Below, piece after piece: positions 7,908-16,434 of a stretch of 64,000 nucleotides of DNA. Numbering within the stretch: the first letter of the stretch is position 1; each line of letters opens with the position of its first letter. The stretch is from positions 1-64,000 of the forward strand of contig JAHCHG010000003.1 of the NCBI GenBank assembly GCA_026129865.1, written 5' to 3'. Below the pieces are notes generated by a model. That model saw only the letters and a list, made by a program, of their open reading frames with translations. It did not search any database and was not told where the DNA came from. The DNA comes from Pyrinomonadaceae bacterium (GTDB lineage: Bacteria; Acidobacteriota; Blastocatellia; Pyrinomonadales; Pyrinomonadaceae). The translations under genes and the position numbers were made by a program.

Positions 7908-8417
7908 AAACGCGCAACCCAAGGGCAGAAACGCGCGCGCAAGCAAGCGTGCCGGTCGCTCGCCGTAAAGAGAGTCTGAGAATGCGCACTGGTCGGCACG
8001 CTCCCTAGCGGTTGAAATGTGGGGCAGAAACGCGCGCGCAAGCAAGCGTGCCACCCGCTCGCTGTCAAGAGAGTCTGAGAATGCGCACGTTGGCACGCTC
8101 CCTAGCGGTCGCGTTTCTGCCCTTGAAATGCGGGGCAGAAACGCGCGCGCAAGCAAGCGTGCCACCCGCTCGCCGTCAGGAGAGTCTGAGAATGCGCGCA
8201 GCTTGGCACGCTCCCTAGCGGTCGCGTGTCAGCCCTTGAAACGCGGGGCAGAAACGCGCGCGCAAGCAAGCGTGCCACCCGCTCGCCGTCAAGAGAATCT
8301 GAGAATGCGCACTGGTCTGCACGCTCCCTGGCGGTCGCGTTTCTGCCCTCGGGGCGCGGAGTTGATCGATGCGGGAGTTGTTTGCACGCTCCCTGGCGGT
8401 CGCGTTTCAGCCTTTGA
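7908..8417. repeat. R1 repeat cluster b, four tandem palindromic modules
   Basis: Four modules of about 99-113 bp begin at about 7923, 8023, 8134 and 8247. The best one (8023-8121) has left arm 8023-8052, a 39-nt apical part and right arm 8092-8121. The outer 12 bp (GGCAGAAACGCG with CGCGTTTCTGCC) and inner 8 bp (AGCGTGCC with GGCACGCT) pair perfectly, and the 10 bases between do not (CGCGCAAGCA against CCCTAGCGGT). The apical parts share TCGC.GTCA.GAGAGTCTGAGAATGCGC. The first module is shortened at its right arm. Two extra right arms lie at 8316-8345 and 8385-8417. ORFs through this DNA are not genes. Confidence 0.93.
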
Positions 8418-8505
8418 TTAGGGCGATTTTTTTGCGATGATAATCAGTAAAACGAGTCGCATTTATAACAAAAATTCCATCAGACCCGACTTAAAAACTT
8501 TCGTT

Positions 8506-8741
8506 CCCAATCCAAAATCTTCCGGCACCAATCCAAAATCTGACGCGACCGGTACAAAAACACGTGACACCAATCCAAAATCTTCCGGCACCAATCCAAA
8601 ATCTGACGCGACCAGTGCAAAAACACATGACACCAATCCAAAATCTCCCGTCACCAATCCAAAATCTCCCGTCACCAGTCCAAGATCACCCGTCACCAAC
8701 ACAAAAACACCCGGCACCAACACAAAATCTCCCGTCACCGA
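8506..8741. repeat. 21-bp minisatellite with 63-bp higher-order unit
   Basis: About eleven 21-bp units based on CACCAATCCAAAATCTCCCGT. The first six form two copies of a 63-bp super-unit (three different 21-mers each); the rest are more uniform. The plus strand is open from 8437 to 8781 and would encode a 7-residue repeat (NPKSPVT). The lack of a family, a clear ribosome binding site or normal composition makes me treat it as non-coding. Bases 8742-9009 hold nothing further that I recognise. Confidence 0.9.
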
Positions 8742-9009
8742 CCAAACTTCCCATTGCAATTTTCAAAAAACCGGTGCATAATGCCGTCATTAAATGCAGG
8801 CGTCCAAACGATTTGGACAATTCTCTTAAATTTCACAAACAAGCGAAACAGCCGCTTGACCCCTTAAACAGCTGTTAAATTCACAATTTTTATATTTTTT
8901 CTGTAACGTTTGGCTTCATCTTTACATAACAAATACGAAGCATAAAAAAAATCACAAAAAACGCCCGTGGATGTGAATTTCACCATATACATGGAGTCCA
9001 GAAATTAAT

Positions 9010-9717
9010 ATGGAAGACAGGATCAGACGCCTTTACGAAATGTTTCTCAGAGTGCTCAGCTTTATGAACTCAAACGCCGCCGATTTTGCCGGCATTCCTT
9101 TTGTTACAGACACCGTCGCCGCTATTCAAGCGGAAACGGACAGACTTCGCGACCTCGGCGCGGCAAAGATCTCAAAAACAGCCGATTCGAGAAGCTCGAC
9201 GGTCGCCCGCGGCGATGCCCGCGACGATCTGCGCGACGACCTCGATTATATTTCAGCTGTCTGGCGGACAATGCCGGATGAGACCGCCGGAATGGAAAAT
9301 AAATTTCGCCGCGTTCGTTCGCCAAACGACCAAACATTGGTCGCCGCGGCAAACAGCTTTGCCGATGAAGCCTTAAAACCCGACATCGCGCCGATATTTG
9401 CCTCGCGCGGCATCGACGCAGATTTTTTCAACGCGCTCCGCGAAAAAGGCGCAGCGCTCGCCCGGGCGATCGACGTTTCCGCATCAAAACGCGGCGAACG
9501 AGTCGGCACAAATGCTGCTTTCACGGAACCCGCGCGAAGAGCCAAACGCGCGGTGGACAAATTGTCGCCGATAGTTAAACATAAATATCGAACCAACCCG
9601 CAAAAGCTTGCGGAATGGACCGTGGCAAGCCACGTGGAACGCGCGCCCCGTCGCCGCGACCCGCCACCGCCGCCGCCACCCGCTCAGCCAACCGGGACTG
9701 AGCCAAACGAAGATTAA
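9010..9717 (+). CDS. hypothetical helical protein with Pro-rich tail
   Basis: 235 aa, mostly helical and very rich in charged residues, with no signal peptide. The C-terminal half is homologous by eye to the protein at 5862-6533 (shared ASRGI...FF..L, L.RAI, G..VG, ARRAKRAVDKL and NPQKLAEW). It ends in a low-complexity tail, RRRDPPPPPPPAQP, absent from the paralogue. A weak GGAG lies about 12 bp before ATG 9010. A strong terminator follows. The function is unknown. Confidence 0.75.
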   Translation: MEDRIRRLYEMFLRVLSFMNSNAADFAGIPFVTDTVAAIQAETDRLRDLGAAKISKTADSRSSTVARGDARDDLRDDLDYISAVWRTMPDETAGMENKFRRVRSPNDQTLVAAANSFADEALKPDIAPIFASRGIDADFFNALREKGAALARAIDVSASKRGERVGTNAAFTEPARRAKRAVDKLSPIVKHKYRTNPQKLAEWTVASHVERAPRRRDPPPPPPPAQPTGTEPNED

Positions 9718-9762
9718 TTTCCTCTAGACGTTCAGGTGAAATTTACGTCTCTGGTATAAACT

Positions 9763-9795
9763 CGGTTTCGGCAAATGCCGGAACCGGTTTTTATT
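9763..9795 (+). terminator. Rho-independent terminator
   Basis: CGGTTTCGGC (9763-9772), loop AAAT, then GCCGGAACCG (9777-9786) forms a 10-bp stem with one G-T pair, followed by GTTTTTATT. It ends the transcript of the 9010 gene. Confidence 0.85.
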
Positions 9796-9885
9796 ACAAA
9801 ATCTCAAAACACTTACTCGATTTGACGCCCTGCGGCTGTCATTCTAAAATTCAGCTTTATTGGAACAAGGGGTTTTTCTTCACAA

Positions 9886-10098
9886 ATGGATTCAGCGGTA
9901 ACCAATTCAGATAAAATGCTCATTGATCCGACCGCCGGAAAAGGATTGGACGATCAAACGCAAAATTCGGCTCATCATATCGAGCTGCCGGAAAAACCGG
10001 TCGTCGTAATAGAACCGTCCAAAGGCTGGATTCTGCTAAAACGTCGCAATAAATGGATGACAATTTTCCCCCTCTATTGCTTCAACCTAGCCAAATAG
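9886..10098 (+). pseudogene. truncated ABC-2 polysaccharide-export permease, N-terminus only
   Basis: 70 codons. Residues about 36-50 (PEKPVVVIEPSKGWILL) match the conserved N-terminus of polysaccharide/O-antigen ABC-2 permeases of the Wzm type, which normally read PVVVIEPS.GW..L.LRELW.YRELL and continue for about 270 residues with six membrane segments. Here the similarity ends around KRRNKW and the frame stops 13 codons later, with no membrane domain or Wzt ATPase after it. The break coincides with the start of the AT-rich Wzx cassette at about 10.05-10.11 kb. I read it as the remnant of a former ABC-type export operon, although a short expressed peptide cannot be excluded. Confidence 0.7.
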
Positions 10099-10110
10099 GA
10101 AAACTAACTT

Positions 10111-11691
10111 TTGAAGAGAATCCTCGTGGCAAATCTCAATAAATTCTATAACTTCTTTAGCGGGAAAAGAGACTTTTCGCTGAAGATAAATACGTTTTCC
10201 AACTTTTTCGGAAACGCTTGGTCAGCATTGATCAGCATAATTTTTGTTCCTATAAATCTATACTATTTAGGAGTTGAAGCTTATGGAATCATTGGGATAT
10301 TTAACTCCTTGCAGTCGTTCGTTTGGCTATTAGATTTGGGCTTATCCGGAATAATTGCTCGCGAACTGCCCCAGCTTGCTGCACTCCCTCATAAAGCACG
10401 AGAAATCCTTGAACTAACCCGTACCGCCAGCATAATAAATTTTGTTGGTGGAATTTTGATATCAATTTTTTTAGTAGGAATATCCCCTATAATCGCTCGT
10501 TATTGGTTAACTGGAACTGAGTATTCGATAGACACAATAAGTCAAGCCTTAATGATAATGAGTAGTGGTTTCATTGTTCAATGGGCTCTTAATTTTTACA
10601 ATCAAGGATTAGCGGGGCTACAAAAGCAAGCGGTTCTCAATATAATAAGTGTGATTTTCACATCCATCAGAAGTGTCGGTGGTGTTTTAGTTCTCGCTTT
10701 AATATCTCCAACTATTCAGGCGTTCTTGATATGGCAAATACTGATCGGAAGCATTCAGCTATTGATGACGGTCGTGTTATTTAAGTCGAGTATGCCTGCC
10801 GCTTACTCCAATTCGCACTTTAATTGGAGGACCTTACACGCCAGATTTAAATTTGCAGCTGGATTGACAGTAATGTCTGTTCTGGGTTTAATTCTACATC
10901 AGCTCGACAAAATCATACTCAGCAGGTTCCTGTCTTTAGAGTTATTTGGTTACTACTCATTGGCGACGACGATTACCAGTTTGGGGTTAGGGATGATTCC
11001 GCGGTCGATTACTAACGCAGTGTATCCACGATTTTCTTATTTCGTTGGTTCTAACGATGAAAGCGGCTTGAGGACTTTGTTTCACCGAAGTACGCAAGCA
11101 ATGTCAGTATTGATGCTTCCTGCAGCCGCATTGATGATAGTTTTTCCACGTGATATTTTATATCTTTGGACACAAAACCAAGAGATTGCCAATAACACGT
11201 GGGTTTTGTTGATGATTTTGACCCTCGCAACCGTATTGAACGGATTCTTGACTATCCCCTTTTACGTCCAGCTCGCATACGGCTGGACTCGAATAGTAAT
11301 AATTACTGCGATTATTGCATTATTTACGATTACACCGATGATGGTGTTTACGGTGAAACAATATGGAGCCATAGCGGGTGCTTTGAATTGGCTGGCGCTA
11401 AATCTCATCCAAATTCTGATTAGTGTGACCGTAATGCACCGCTATACACTGGTTGGGGAGCAATGGAAATGGTATTTTACGGATATTCTAAAGCCATTTT
11501 CAATTGCGTTATTTGTTACGTATTTTTGTGGATTTGTTTATGCCCCAAACGGTTCAAATATCGAAGTTATTGTCTTACTGGCTTTGACATCCACATTGAC
11601 GTATCTATGTACAGCAATGGCAATGAATTTCACTCGCAACTGGATAATTCAACTTTACAAAAATTATTTTCATAGAAACTTAGCAAGTTAG
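10111..11691 (+). CDS. Wzx-type O-antigen/polysaccharide flippase
   Basis: 526 aa, polytopic, with about 12-14 membrane segments from residue 30 to 515. The N-terminus shows the polysaccharide-transport pattern FSNFFGNAWSALISIIFVPINLYYLGVEAYGI followed by a second helix ending LDLGLSGIIARELP. This family (MOP superfamily) flips undecaprenol-linked repeat units across the inner membrane. A TTG start is required at 10111 (AGGA about 12 bp upstream), since no ATG lies nearby. Composition is clearly AT-richer than the genes left of 9.7 kb. It is the first gene of the cassette and confirms a Wzx-dependent export route. Confidence 0.9.
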   Translation: MKRILVANLNKFYNFFSGKRDFSLKINTFSNFFGNAWSALISIIFVPINLYYLGVEAYGIIGIFNSLQSFVWLLDLGLSGIIARELPQLAALPHKAREILELTRTASIINFVGGILISIFLVGISPIIARYWLTGTEYSIDTISQALMIMSSGFIVQWALNFYNQGLAGLQKQAVLNIISVIFTSIRSVGGVLVLALISPTIQAFLIWQILIGSIQLLMTVVLFKSSMPAAYSNSHFNWRTLHARFKFAAGLTVMSVLGLILHQLDKIILSRFLSLELFGYYSLATTITSLGLGMIPRSITNAVYPRFSYFVGSNDESGLRTLFHRSTQAMSVLMLPAAALMIVFPRDILYLWTQNQEIANNTWVLLMILTLATVLNGFLTIPFYVQLAYGWTRIVIITAIIALFTITPMMVFTVKQYGAIAGALNWLALNLIQILISVTVMHRYTLVGEQWKWYFTDILKPFSIALFVTYFCGFVYAPNGSNIEVIVLLALTSTLTYLCTAMAMNFTRNWIIQLYKNYFHRNLAS

Positions 11692-11706
11692 AGATTCTCT
11701 TTAGAT

Positions 11707-12786
11707 ATGAAGGACCATCCTGAATTAGACCTAATTATGGAGGACGTTGAAGTTTGCCCTTTGTGTAAGGGCACTAAAAGGACCCTCCTGTTCAATACTT
11801 ACGACCGTCTATACCGATTTCCTGAGACTTTTGGAGCATTTTCGTGTGATCAGTGCGAGCTTATCAGGATTTCGCCACGCCCGACTGCAAAATCGATGGA
11901 TCGTTATTATCCTGATGAATATGGCGCATACGTAGAAATTAATGCAAATGAGGTCAATCAATATTCTTCCAATGAACGCGTTTTCAGTGGTTTGCGTGAC
12001 GGAATCAGGAATTCCGTGCTTTCTTCACTAAATTATTATGAGGGAGAGCTTAAACCCTGGCAGAAAGTCCTACGTCCGATTTTTACTAAGTTATTCCTAA
12101 ACCACGCGACTTATGGCTACGGCGATTTATTCCCATCGTTTGTGCTGGGAGGCAAAGCTCTAGAAGTCGGCTGTGGTAACGGAAACTATTTACGTTATTT
12201 AAAACGCCATGGGTGGGAGGTTAATGGGGTGGATTTGAGTCCGCATGCGGTAACAGCGGCAAAAAAAAATTTCGATATCGAGGTTTTCAATGGTCAGTTG
12301 GAAGAATGTTCCTTTCCGGATGAAAGCTTTGATTATGTACATTTGAGTCATGTTCTCGAGCATTTCTTTGATCCGCTGGAATCAATGAGAAAAATTTACA
12401 GGTTGTTAAAGAAGGACGGAATTGTTTTTATAGATGTGCCGAATGCAGACGGGACAGGCGCCAAACTCAGTGCCAATTACTGGTACGGATGGGATGCCCC
12501 GCGACATCTTTTTACGTTCACACCGCGAACCCTTTCCCTACTTGTAAATGAAGCGGGCTTTAAAATTAGCAAACTTAGAACTGATGTATGGAACTCCTTT
12601 GACTGGGCTGAGGTGTTTAAACAAGAAGAGCTTCACGACAAAAAACTGGAGAATCGACCCCCGGAGTTTAAAGGTGCCAAGCTAAAAATTTTTGCCCAGG
12701 GTATGTTGTCCCTAGCTATTCACAAATTTAAACCGGAATCTGGAGATTTTATTCGGTGCTGGGTCACAAAAGGTTTCTTGCCATAA
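11707..12786 (+). CDS. class I SAM-dependent methyltransferase with N-terminal zinc ribbon
   Basis: 359 aa. Residues 17-50 hold two CxxC pairs (Cys17/20 and Cys47/50) that should bind zinc, a feature of sugar C-methyltransferase-like proteins. The Rossmann SAM motif ALEVGCGNGNYL is at about 151-161, the acidic post-I motif at GVDLSP, and motif II/III at YVHLSHVLEHF...LKKDGIVFIDVPN. The acceptor is probably a sugar in the polysaccharide or its nucleotide precursor. It follows the flippase by 15 bp and is co-directional with the whole cassette. Confidence 0.9.
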   Translation: MKDHPELDLIMEDVEVCPLCKGTKRTLLFNTYDRLYRFPETFGAFSCDQCELIRISPRPTAKSMDRYYPDEYGAYVEINANEVNQYSSNERVFSGLRDGIRNSVLSSLNYYEGELKPWQKVLRPIFTKLFLNHATYGYGDLFPSFVLGGKALEVGCGNGNYLRYLKRHGWEVNGVDLSPHAVTAAKKNFDIEVFNGQLEECSFPDESFDYVHLSHVLEHFFDPLESMRKIYRLLKKDGIVFIDVPNADGTGAKLSANYWYGWDAPRHLFTFTPRTLSLLVNEAGFKISKLRTDVWNSFDWAEVFKQEELHDKKLENRPPEFKGAKLKIFAQGMLSLAIHKFKPESGDFIRCWVTKGFLP

Positions 12787-12794
12787 AATCTATT

Positions 12795-14024
12795 ATGCCT
12801 TTAAAAAATCCGTATTTTTCGGTTGTAATGCCGACGTACAATCGCGCTCAATTCCTGCCTTTAGCGATCAAAAGTGTCTTAAAGCAAACCTTTGATGATT
12901 TTGAATTAATCGTGTCTAATGGCGGTTCTACGGACAACACAAAAAATGTCGTTGCGGACTTTAACGATCCGCGGATTCGCTATATCGAATCAAAAGTAAA
13001 ACTCGATATTGGGGACAATTATCAAATTGCTCTAAATGAAGCCAAGGGGGAATACATAACCTTTTTAGGCGACGACGATGCTTTTATTTCAACAATGTTA
13101 GATCGGGTCTATCAAATCATTAAATCAAGTAAAGCTGAAATTGTAAGTTTCAAGTTTTGTAACTATTATCAGGAAGACTATGTTGAAACGGATGGAACGA
13201 CCATCTCTCCTAATAGTTTATTTATTCCATCTCATACGGGCGAGTTAAATGAATTTAATGCAAAGCGTGCTATGGAGCTTTTGTATAATGTCCACGGGCT
13301 TAATAAGGCAAATTGGGCGAGGAAGTTTTCTTTCCCCGTTCTTGCAAACGCGGTTTATCATCACGAAATTTTCTCTCGAATAAAGAGAATAAAGGAACAT
13401 TTATTTGCTTCGACTCCAGCTGATATGTATCTAGCGTCAGCAGTTTTTTATGTTGTTGACTCGTATTTCTGTTTGGACGAACCAATGCTTGTCTGGACCA
13501 GGTGGAGCGGCAATTCGACTGCTTCCCCGCAAAAAAAAGGTAATGGTCTCAGGCGACACTACGAGAATCTACTGAACGGTAATACTCTGAAGGCTACTCC
13601 ATTGAAATTTGCTCTCCCCCTTAATTGCAGCATAAATGCTATATTGCAAGCAAAAGAGGATTTCAAGGATGAATCACGAGTAGATTGGGTTCTGTATTTC
13701 AAAGCAATTCATTTTGATTTGATGTCGCTACGAGAAATCGGAGTAAATGTAACTCGAGAATTTGAAGAGTTCGAATCAGTTTTAGCTAGTTATTCACCTG
13801 AATTTCAAACTGAAGTAAGACGGGAAATTCTGGATTATTCGGGTACTTTGAAACAGCGTTTAAAAACTAAGCTGCCTTCGGTAGTTAATTTTTTAAGAAG
13901 AATATCGAAATTTCGTTCAACTCATGATTCGAAAATTATTAGTGGGTGCAATGTTGGTTTCAATAATGTCTTAGAAGCAGCGGGGTATATTAATCAACAC
14001 AAAACGAATAATCATGAAAGTTAG
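12795..14024 (+). CDS. family 2 glycosyltransferase
   Basis: 409 aa from ATG 12795; an earlier in-frame start at 12756 would overlap the methyltransferase gene and lengthen the N-terminus beyond the family norm. GT-A fold: SVVMPTYNRAQFL at 9-21, FELIVSNGGSTDNT around 37-50 and the metal/sugar-nucleotide site GDDDAF (Asp93-95). The C-terminal third is a helical extension without a recognised domain. Donor and acceptor sugars are unknown. Its last codons overlap the next gene by 11 bp. Confidence 0.9.
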   Translation: MPLKNPYFSVVMPTYNRAQFLPLAIKSVLKQTFDDFELIVSNGGSTDNTKNVVADFNDPRIRYIESKVKLDIGDNYQIALNEAKGEYITFLGDDDAFISTMLDRVYQIIKSSKAEIVSFKFCNYYQEDYVETDGTTISPNSLFIPSHTGELNEFNAKRAMELLYNVHGLNKANWARKFSFPVLANAVYHHEIFSRIKRIKEHLFASTPADMYLASAVFYVVDSYFCLDEPMLVWTRWSGNSTASPQKKGNGLRRHYENLLNGNTLKATPLKFALPLNCSINAILQAKEDFKDESRVDWVLYFKAIHFDLMSLREIGVNVTREFEEFESVLASYSPEFQTEVRREILDYSGTLKQRLKTKLPSVVNFLRRISKFRSTHDSKIISGCNVGFNNVLEAAGYINQHKTNNHES

Positions 14025-14976
14025 CGTCGTTATCCCAACTCATAACCGGTCCGATGCGCTTACTGAAACGCTCCAAAAATTAAGCCTTCAAAAATTCAGT
14101 GAGGAATGGGAGCTATTTGTAGTTAACAATAACTGCACTGACGATACGGACGAAATAGTTGGGCAACAAAATTTACCCGTTAAGGTCAATTTGATTTACG
14201 AGAAAACTCCGGGAGCGGCTGCGTCCCGTAATGCCGGCGCACGCGTGGCTAGGGGGAAATATTTAGTTTTCCTTGATAATGATATTTTGGTAGAACCGGA
14301 TTTTTTAGAACGTCATCTACACGCTTTGCAAATGAATCCAAGTTGCTGGATTGTGGGCAAAGTCAATAATTTGCCTGAACAAGAGAGAACTGCTTTTGGA
14401 ACTTTTCGTAAATCGTTAGCGGCGCTTGATTCTTCGTTAGAAATTAAGGAGATTTCAGGGTTTACTGGAGCGAACAGTTCAATGCCCCGACGCGATTTTG
14501 AAGCGTTAGGCGGGTTTGACAAAAGATTTTACGATGCGAGTAGCGAGGATCACGAGCTTGCGATGCGAGCGCGTAAACAGCTTGGTATTAAAGTTCTGTA
14601 TTTTCCTAGCATTGTTGCGGTTCATAACGATTGGGCAGGTTGGACTTTTTCAGATTTCTGTCTGCGACAAGAGATTTACGCTCGCTTTGAATACTTGTTG
14701 TGGAAAAAGTACGGCAGAGAACATCCGCGCTTGAAACTCGTTGAAGAAAATCTTCCGCCCAATTGGAGCAATGATTCTTCAACCTTGTTGTTTCGCAAAG
14801 TTGTTAAACGAATTTTGGCTGCTTCAGTTACTCAAACTTCTTTAAAGGGCAGTTGTTCAATACTGGAAAAATTCGCGCCATCTCGTCCATTTCTTCATCG
14901 TTTGTATAAACTCGCAATAGCCGGCGCGATCAACAAAGGTTTCCGAGAAGGAATGCAGACTTATGAAAAAGAGTAA
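14014..14976 (+). CDS. family 2 glycosyltransferase
   Basis: 320 aa. The GT-A nucleotide-binding start is MKVSVVIPTHNRSDALTETL, with VVNNNCTDDT at 37-46, GAAASRNAGA at 67-76 and the DxD-type motif FLDNDI (Asp88, Asp90). A later block, GGFDKRFY...EDHELAMRAR, is the second conserved region of the family. The acceptor is unknown. It overlaps both neighbours (11 bp before, 14 bp after), indicating a tightly packed operon. Confidence 0.92.
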   Translation: MKVSVVIPTHNRSDALTETLQKLSLQKFSEEWELFVVNNNCTDDTDEIVGQQNLPVKVNLIYEKTPGAAASRNAGARVARGKYLVFLDNDILVEPDFLERHLHALQMNPSCWIVGKVNNLPEQERTAFGTFRKSLAALDSSLEIKEISGFTGANSSMPRRDFEALGGFDKRFYDASSEDHELAMRARKQLGIKVLYFPSIVAVHNDWAGWTFSDFCLRQEIYARFEYLLWKKYGREHPRLKLVEENLPPNWSNDSSTLLFRKVVKRILAASVTQTSLKGSCSILEKFAPSRPFLHRLYKLAIAGAINKGFREGMQTYEKE

Positions 14977-16081
14977 GATCTGTTTTATAGTATCCGACGT
15001 TAATAAAAGTCATCAACTGGAGGCTCTTTTTAATGGCGTTCGAGACACCGGTTATGAGGTGAGTCTGGTATTTATTTCCGACAGTCTCCCCGAACTTTTT
15101 TTAACTTTTAGGAAAAGTGGGTTTTTAGTCAAGTTTATTGAATGTCACGGAAAGACCGACATGCTACGAGCGGCATTGCAGCTATACAGAATTCTAGCTG
15201 AAATTAAACCCGACATCGTTCACACACACCTTTTCAAAGCCGCCTTTCTCGGTCTGCCAATTGCAAAGCTTCAAAAAATCAAAAAGCGTGTGCAAACCAG
15301 ACATCACGCCGACGAGGCACACCTATATTATCCGCACGCCGTACGTTACGATCGTTTTAGCAATTGGCTATCTTCAACTATTGTAGCCGTTAGCAACAAT
15401 GTATCTAAGATTTTGGTGGAAATAGAAGGTGTTCGACCAGATAAGATAAAAGTTGTCCATCACGGCTTCAACTTGGAGGACTTTGTAGCTGAGCCATCGA
15501 AAATTTTAGCTCTCAAAGAAAAGTATCAACTGAATGGTTGTTATCCTGTCATAGGTGCCGTGAGTCGATTTACCCATTGGAAAGGTGTTCAACATATTAT
15601 TCCTGCCTTCAAAGCGTTGTTGAAAAAATATCCGAAAGCGATATTGGTATTGGCGAATGCAACGGGTGATTACAAGGACGAAATTTTAGACCTCCTAAAA
15701 GAAATCGACGAATCTAGGTATATTATGATTGAATTTGAAAGCAATATTTTAGCTCTTTTTAAGACTTTTGATGTCTTCATTCACGTCCCAGTCAACGAGA
15801 GATCTGAAGCTTTTGGACAAATTTATGTGGAAGCTCTAGCCATGGGAATTCCGTCTGTTTTTACGCTTTCGGGTGTCGCGTCGGACTTTATTAAAGACAA
15901 AGAAAATGCCCTGGTTGTATCTCATTGTAATTCGCAGGAAATTACTGAAGCTGTCGCGCGAATTTTGGAGGATTCTTCTCTTAGTGAAAAAATAATTGTG
16001 CAAGGCAGAAGAGATGTCAAGAAATTTTTTCACATAGATGAAATGATAAAATCTCTCGATTCCATTTACTCAGATGTATAA
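14963..16081 (+). CDS. family 4 glycosyltransferase (GT-B)
   Basis: 372 aa. N-terminal Rossmann domain with IVHTHLFKAAFLGLPIA near residue 85, then the linker and C-terminal domain beginning IGAVSRFTHWKGVQHII. The retaining GT4 donor-site motif EX7E is seen as ERSEAFGQIYVEAL near residue 275. It transfers a sugar from a nucleotide donor to a lipid-linked acceptor, with specificity unknown. The start overlaps the preceding GT2 gene by 14 bp. The stop lies 9 bp before the left end of an insertion sequence. Confidence 0.9.
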   Translation: MKKSKICFIVSDVNKSHQLEALFNGVRDTGYEVSLVFISDSLPELFLTFRKSGFLVKFIECHGKTDMLRAALQLYRILAEIKPDIVHTHLFKAAFLGLPIAKLQKIKKRVQTRHHADEAHLYYPHAVRYDRFSNWLSSTIVAVSNNVSKILVEIEGVRPDKIKVVHHGFNLEDFVAEPSKILALKEKYQLNGCYPVIGAVSRFTHWKGVQHIIPAFKALLKKYPKAILVLANATGDYKDEILDLLKEIDESRYIMIEFESNILALFKTFDVFIHVPVNERSEAFGQIYVEALAMGIPSVFTLSGVASDFIKDKENALVVSHCNSQEITEAVARILEDSSLSEKIIVQGRRDVKKFFHIDEMIKSLDSIYSDV

Positions 16082-16164
16082 GAGCCTAGTTGTAACCATC
16101 CCCTAAAATAGTACCGGTGAAAATTGGAGATTCCGGCTAGAATGATAGAACGGGAGGCTGGGAA

Positions 16165-16434
16165 ATGAAAAGGAGTAAGTTTAGTGAGAATCAGGTGCTG
16201 GGGATATTGAAAGAGGTAGAGAACGGACGGAAGGTGGCGGAGGTTTGCCGGGAGCATTCGATATCTGAGTCGACATATTTCAATTGGAAGGCGAAATACG
16301 GGGGGATGACGGCGTCGGACATCAAGCGTTTGCGGGAGCTTGAGGAAGAGAACCGGCAGCTGAAAAGGATGTATGCGGACATGGCTCTGCAGAATCGGGC
16401 ATTGAAGGATCTGATCGAAAAAAAGCATTGGTGA
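16165..16434 (+). CDS. IS3-family transposase OrfA (helix-turn-helix)
   Basis: 89 aa. The N-terminus MKRSKFSENQVLGILKE and the AEVCREHSISESTYFNWKAKYGG helix-turn-helix are those of IS3/IS407 OrfA. A leucine-zipper-like helix follows (LRELEEENRQLKRMY). It binds the element's ends and is fused to OrfB by ribosomal frameshifting in active copies. A canonical slippery site lies three codons before its stop. Confidence 0.95.
   Translation: MKRSKFSENQVLGILKEVENGRKVAEVCREHSISESTYFNWKAKYGGMTASDIKRLRELEEENRQLKRMYADMALQNRALKDLIEKKHW
16419..16425 (+). promoter_or_regulatory. programmed -1 frameshift heptamer A AAA AAG
   Basis: AAAAAAG at 16419-16425 sits in the OrfA frame exactly as A_AAA_AAG, the standard -1 slippery heptamer of IS3 elements. 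After slipping, translation enters the frame beginning ALVTAEKREAVGYLKIAH, the usual OrfB N-terminus. Confidence 0.85.

Noticed and set aside
7908-8417. CRISPR array in the regularly spaced repeats
   Set aside because: The spacing is regular, but the 'spacers' are themselves conserved, the arms are inverted copies of each other and there are no cas genes in the window.
8437-8781. 114-codon ORF with NPKSPVT repeats
   Set aside because: Coincides with the 21/63-bp minisatellite, no ribosome binding site, no domain; kept only as a finding.
9886-10098. complete small gene of the polysaccharide locus
   Set aside because: Only the N-terminal motif of a much longer permease is present, and it breaks off at the composition step, so a remnant is the better reading.
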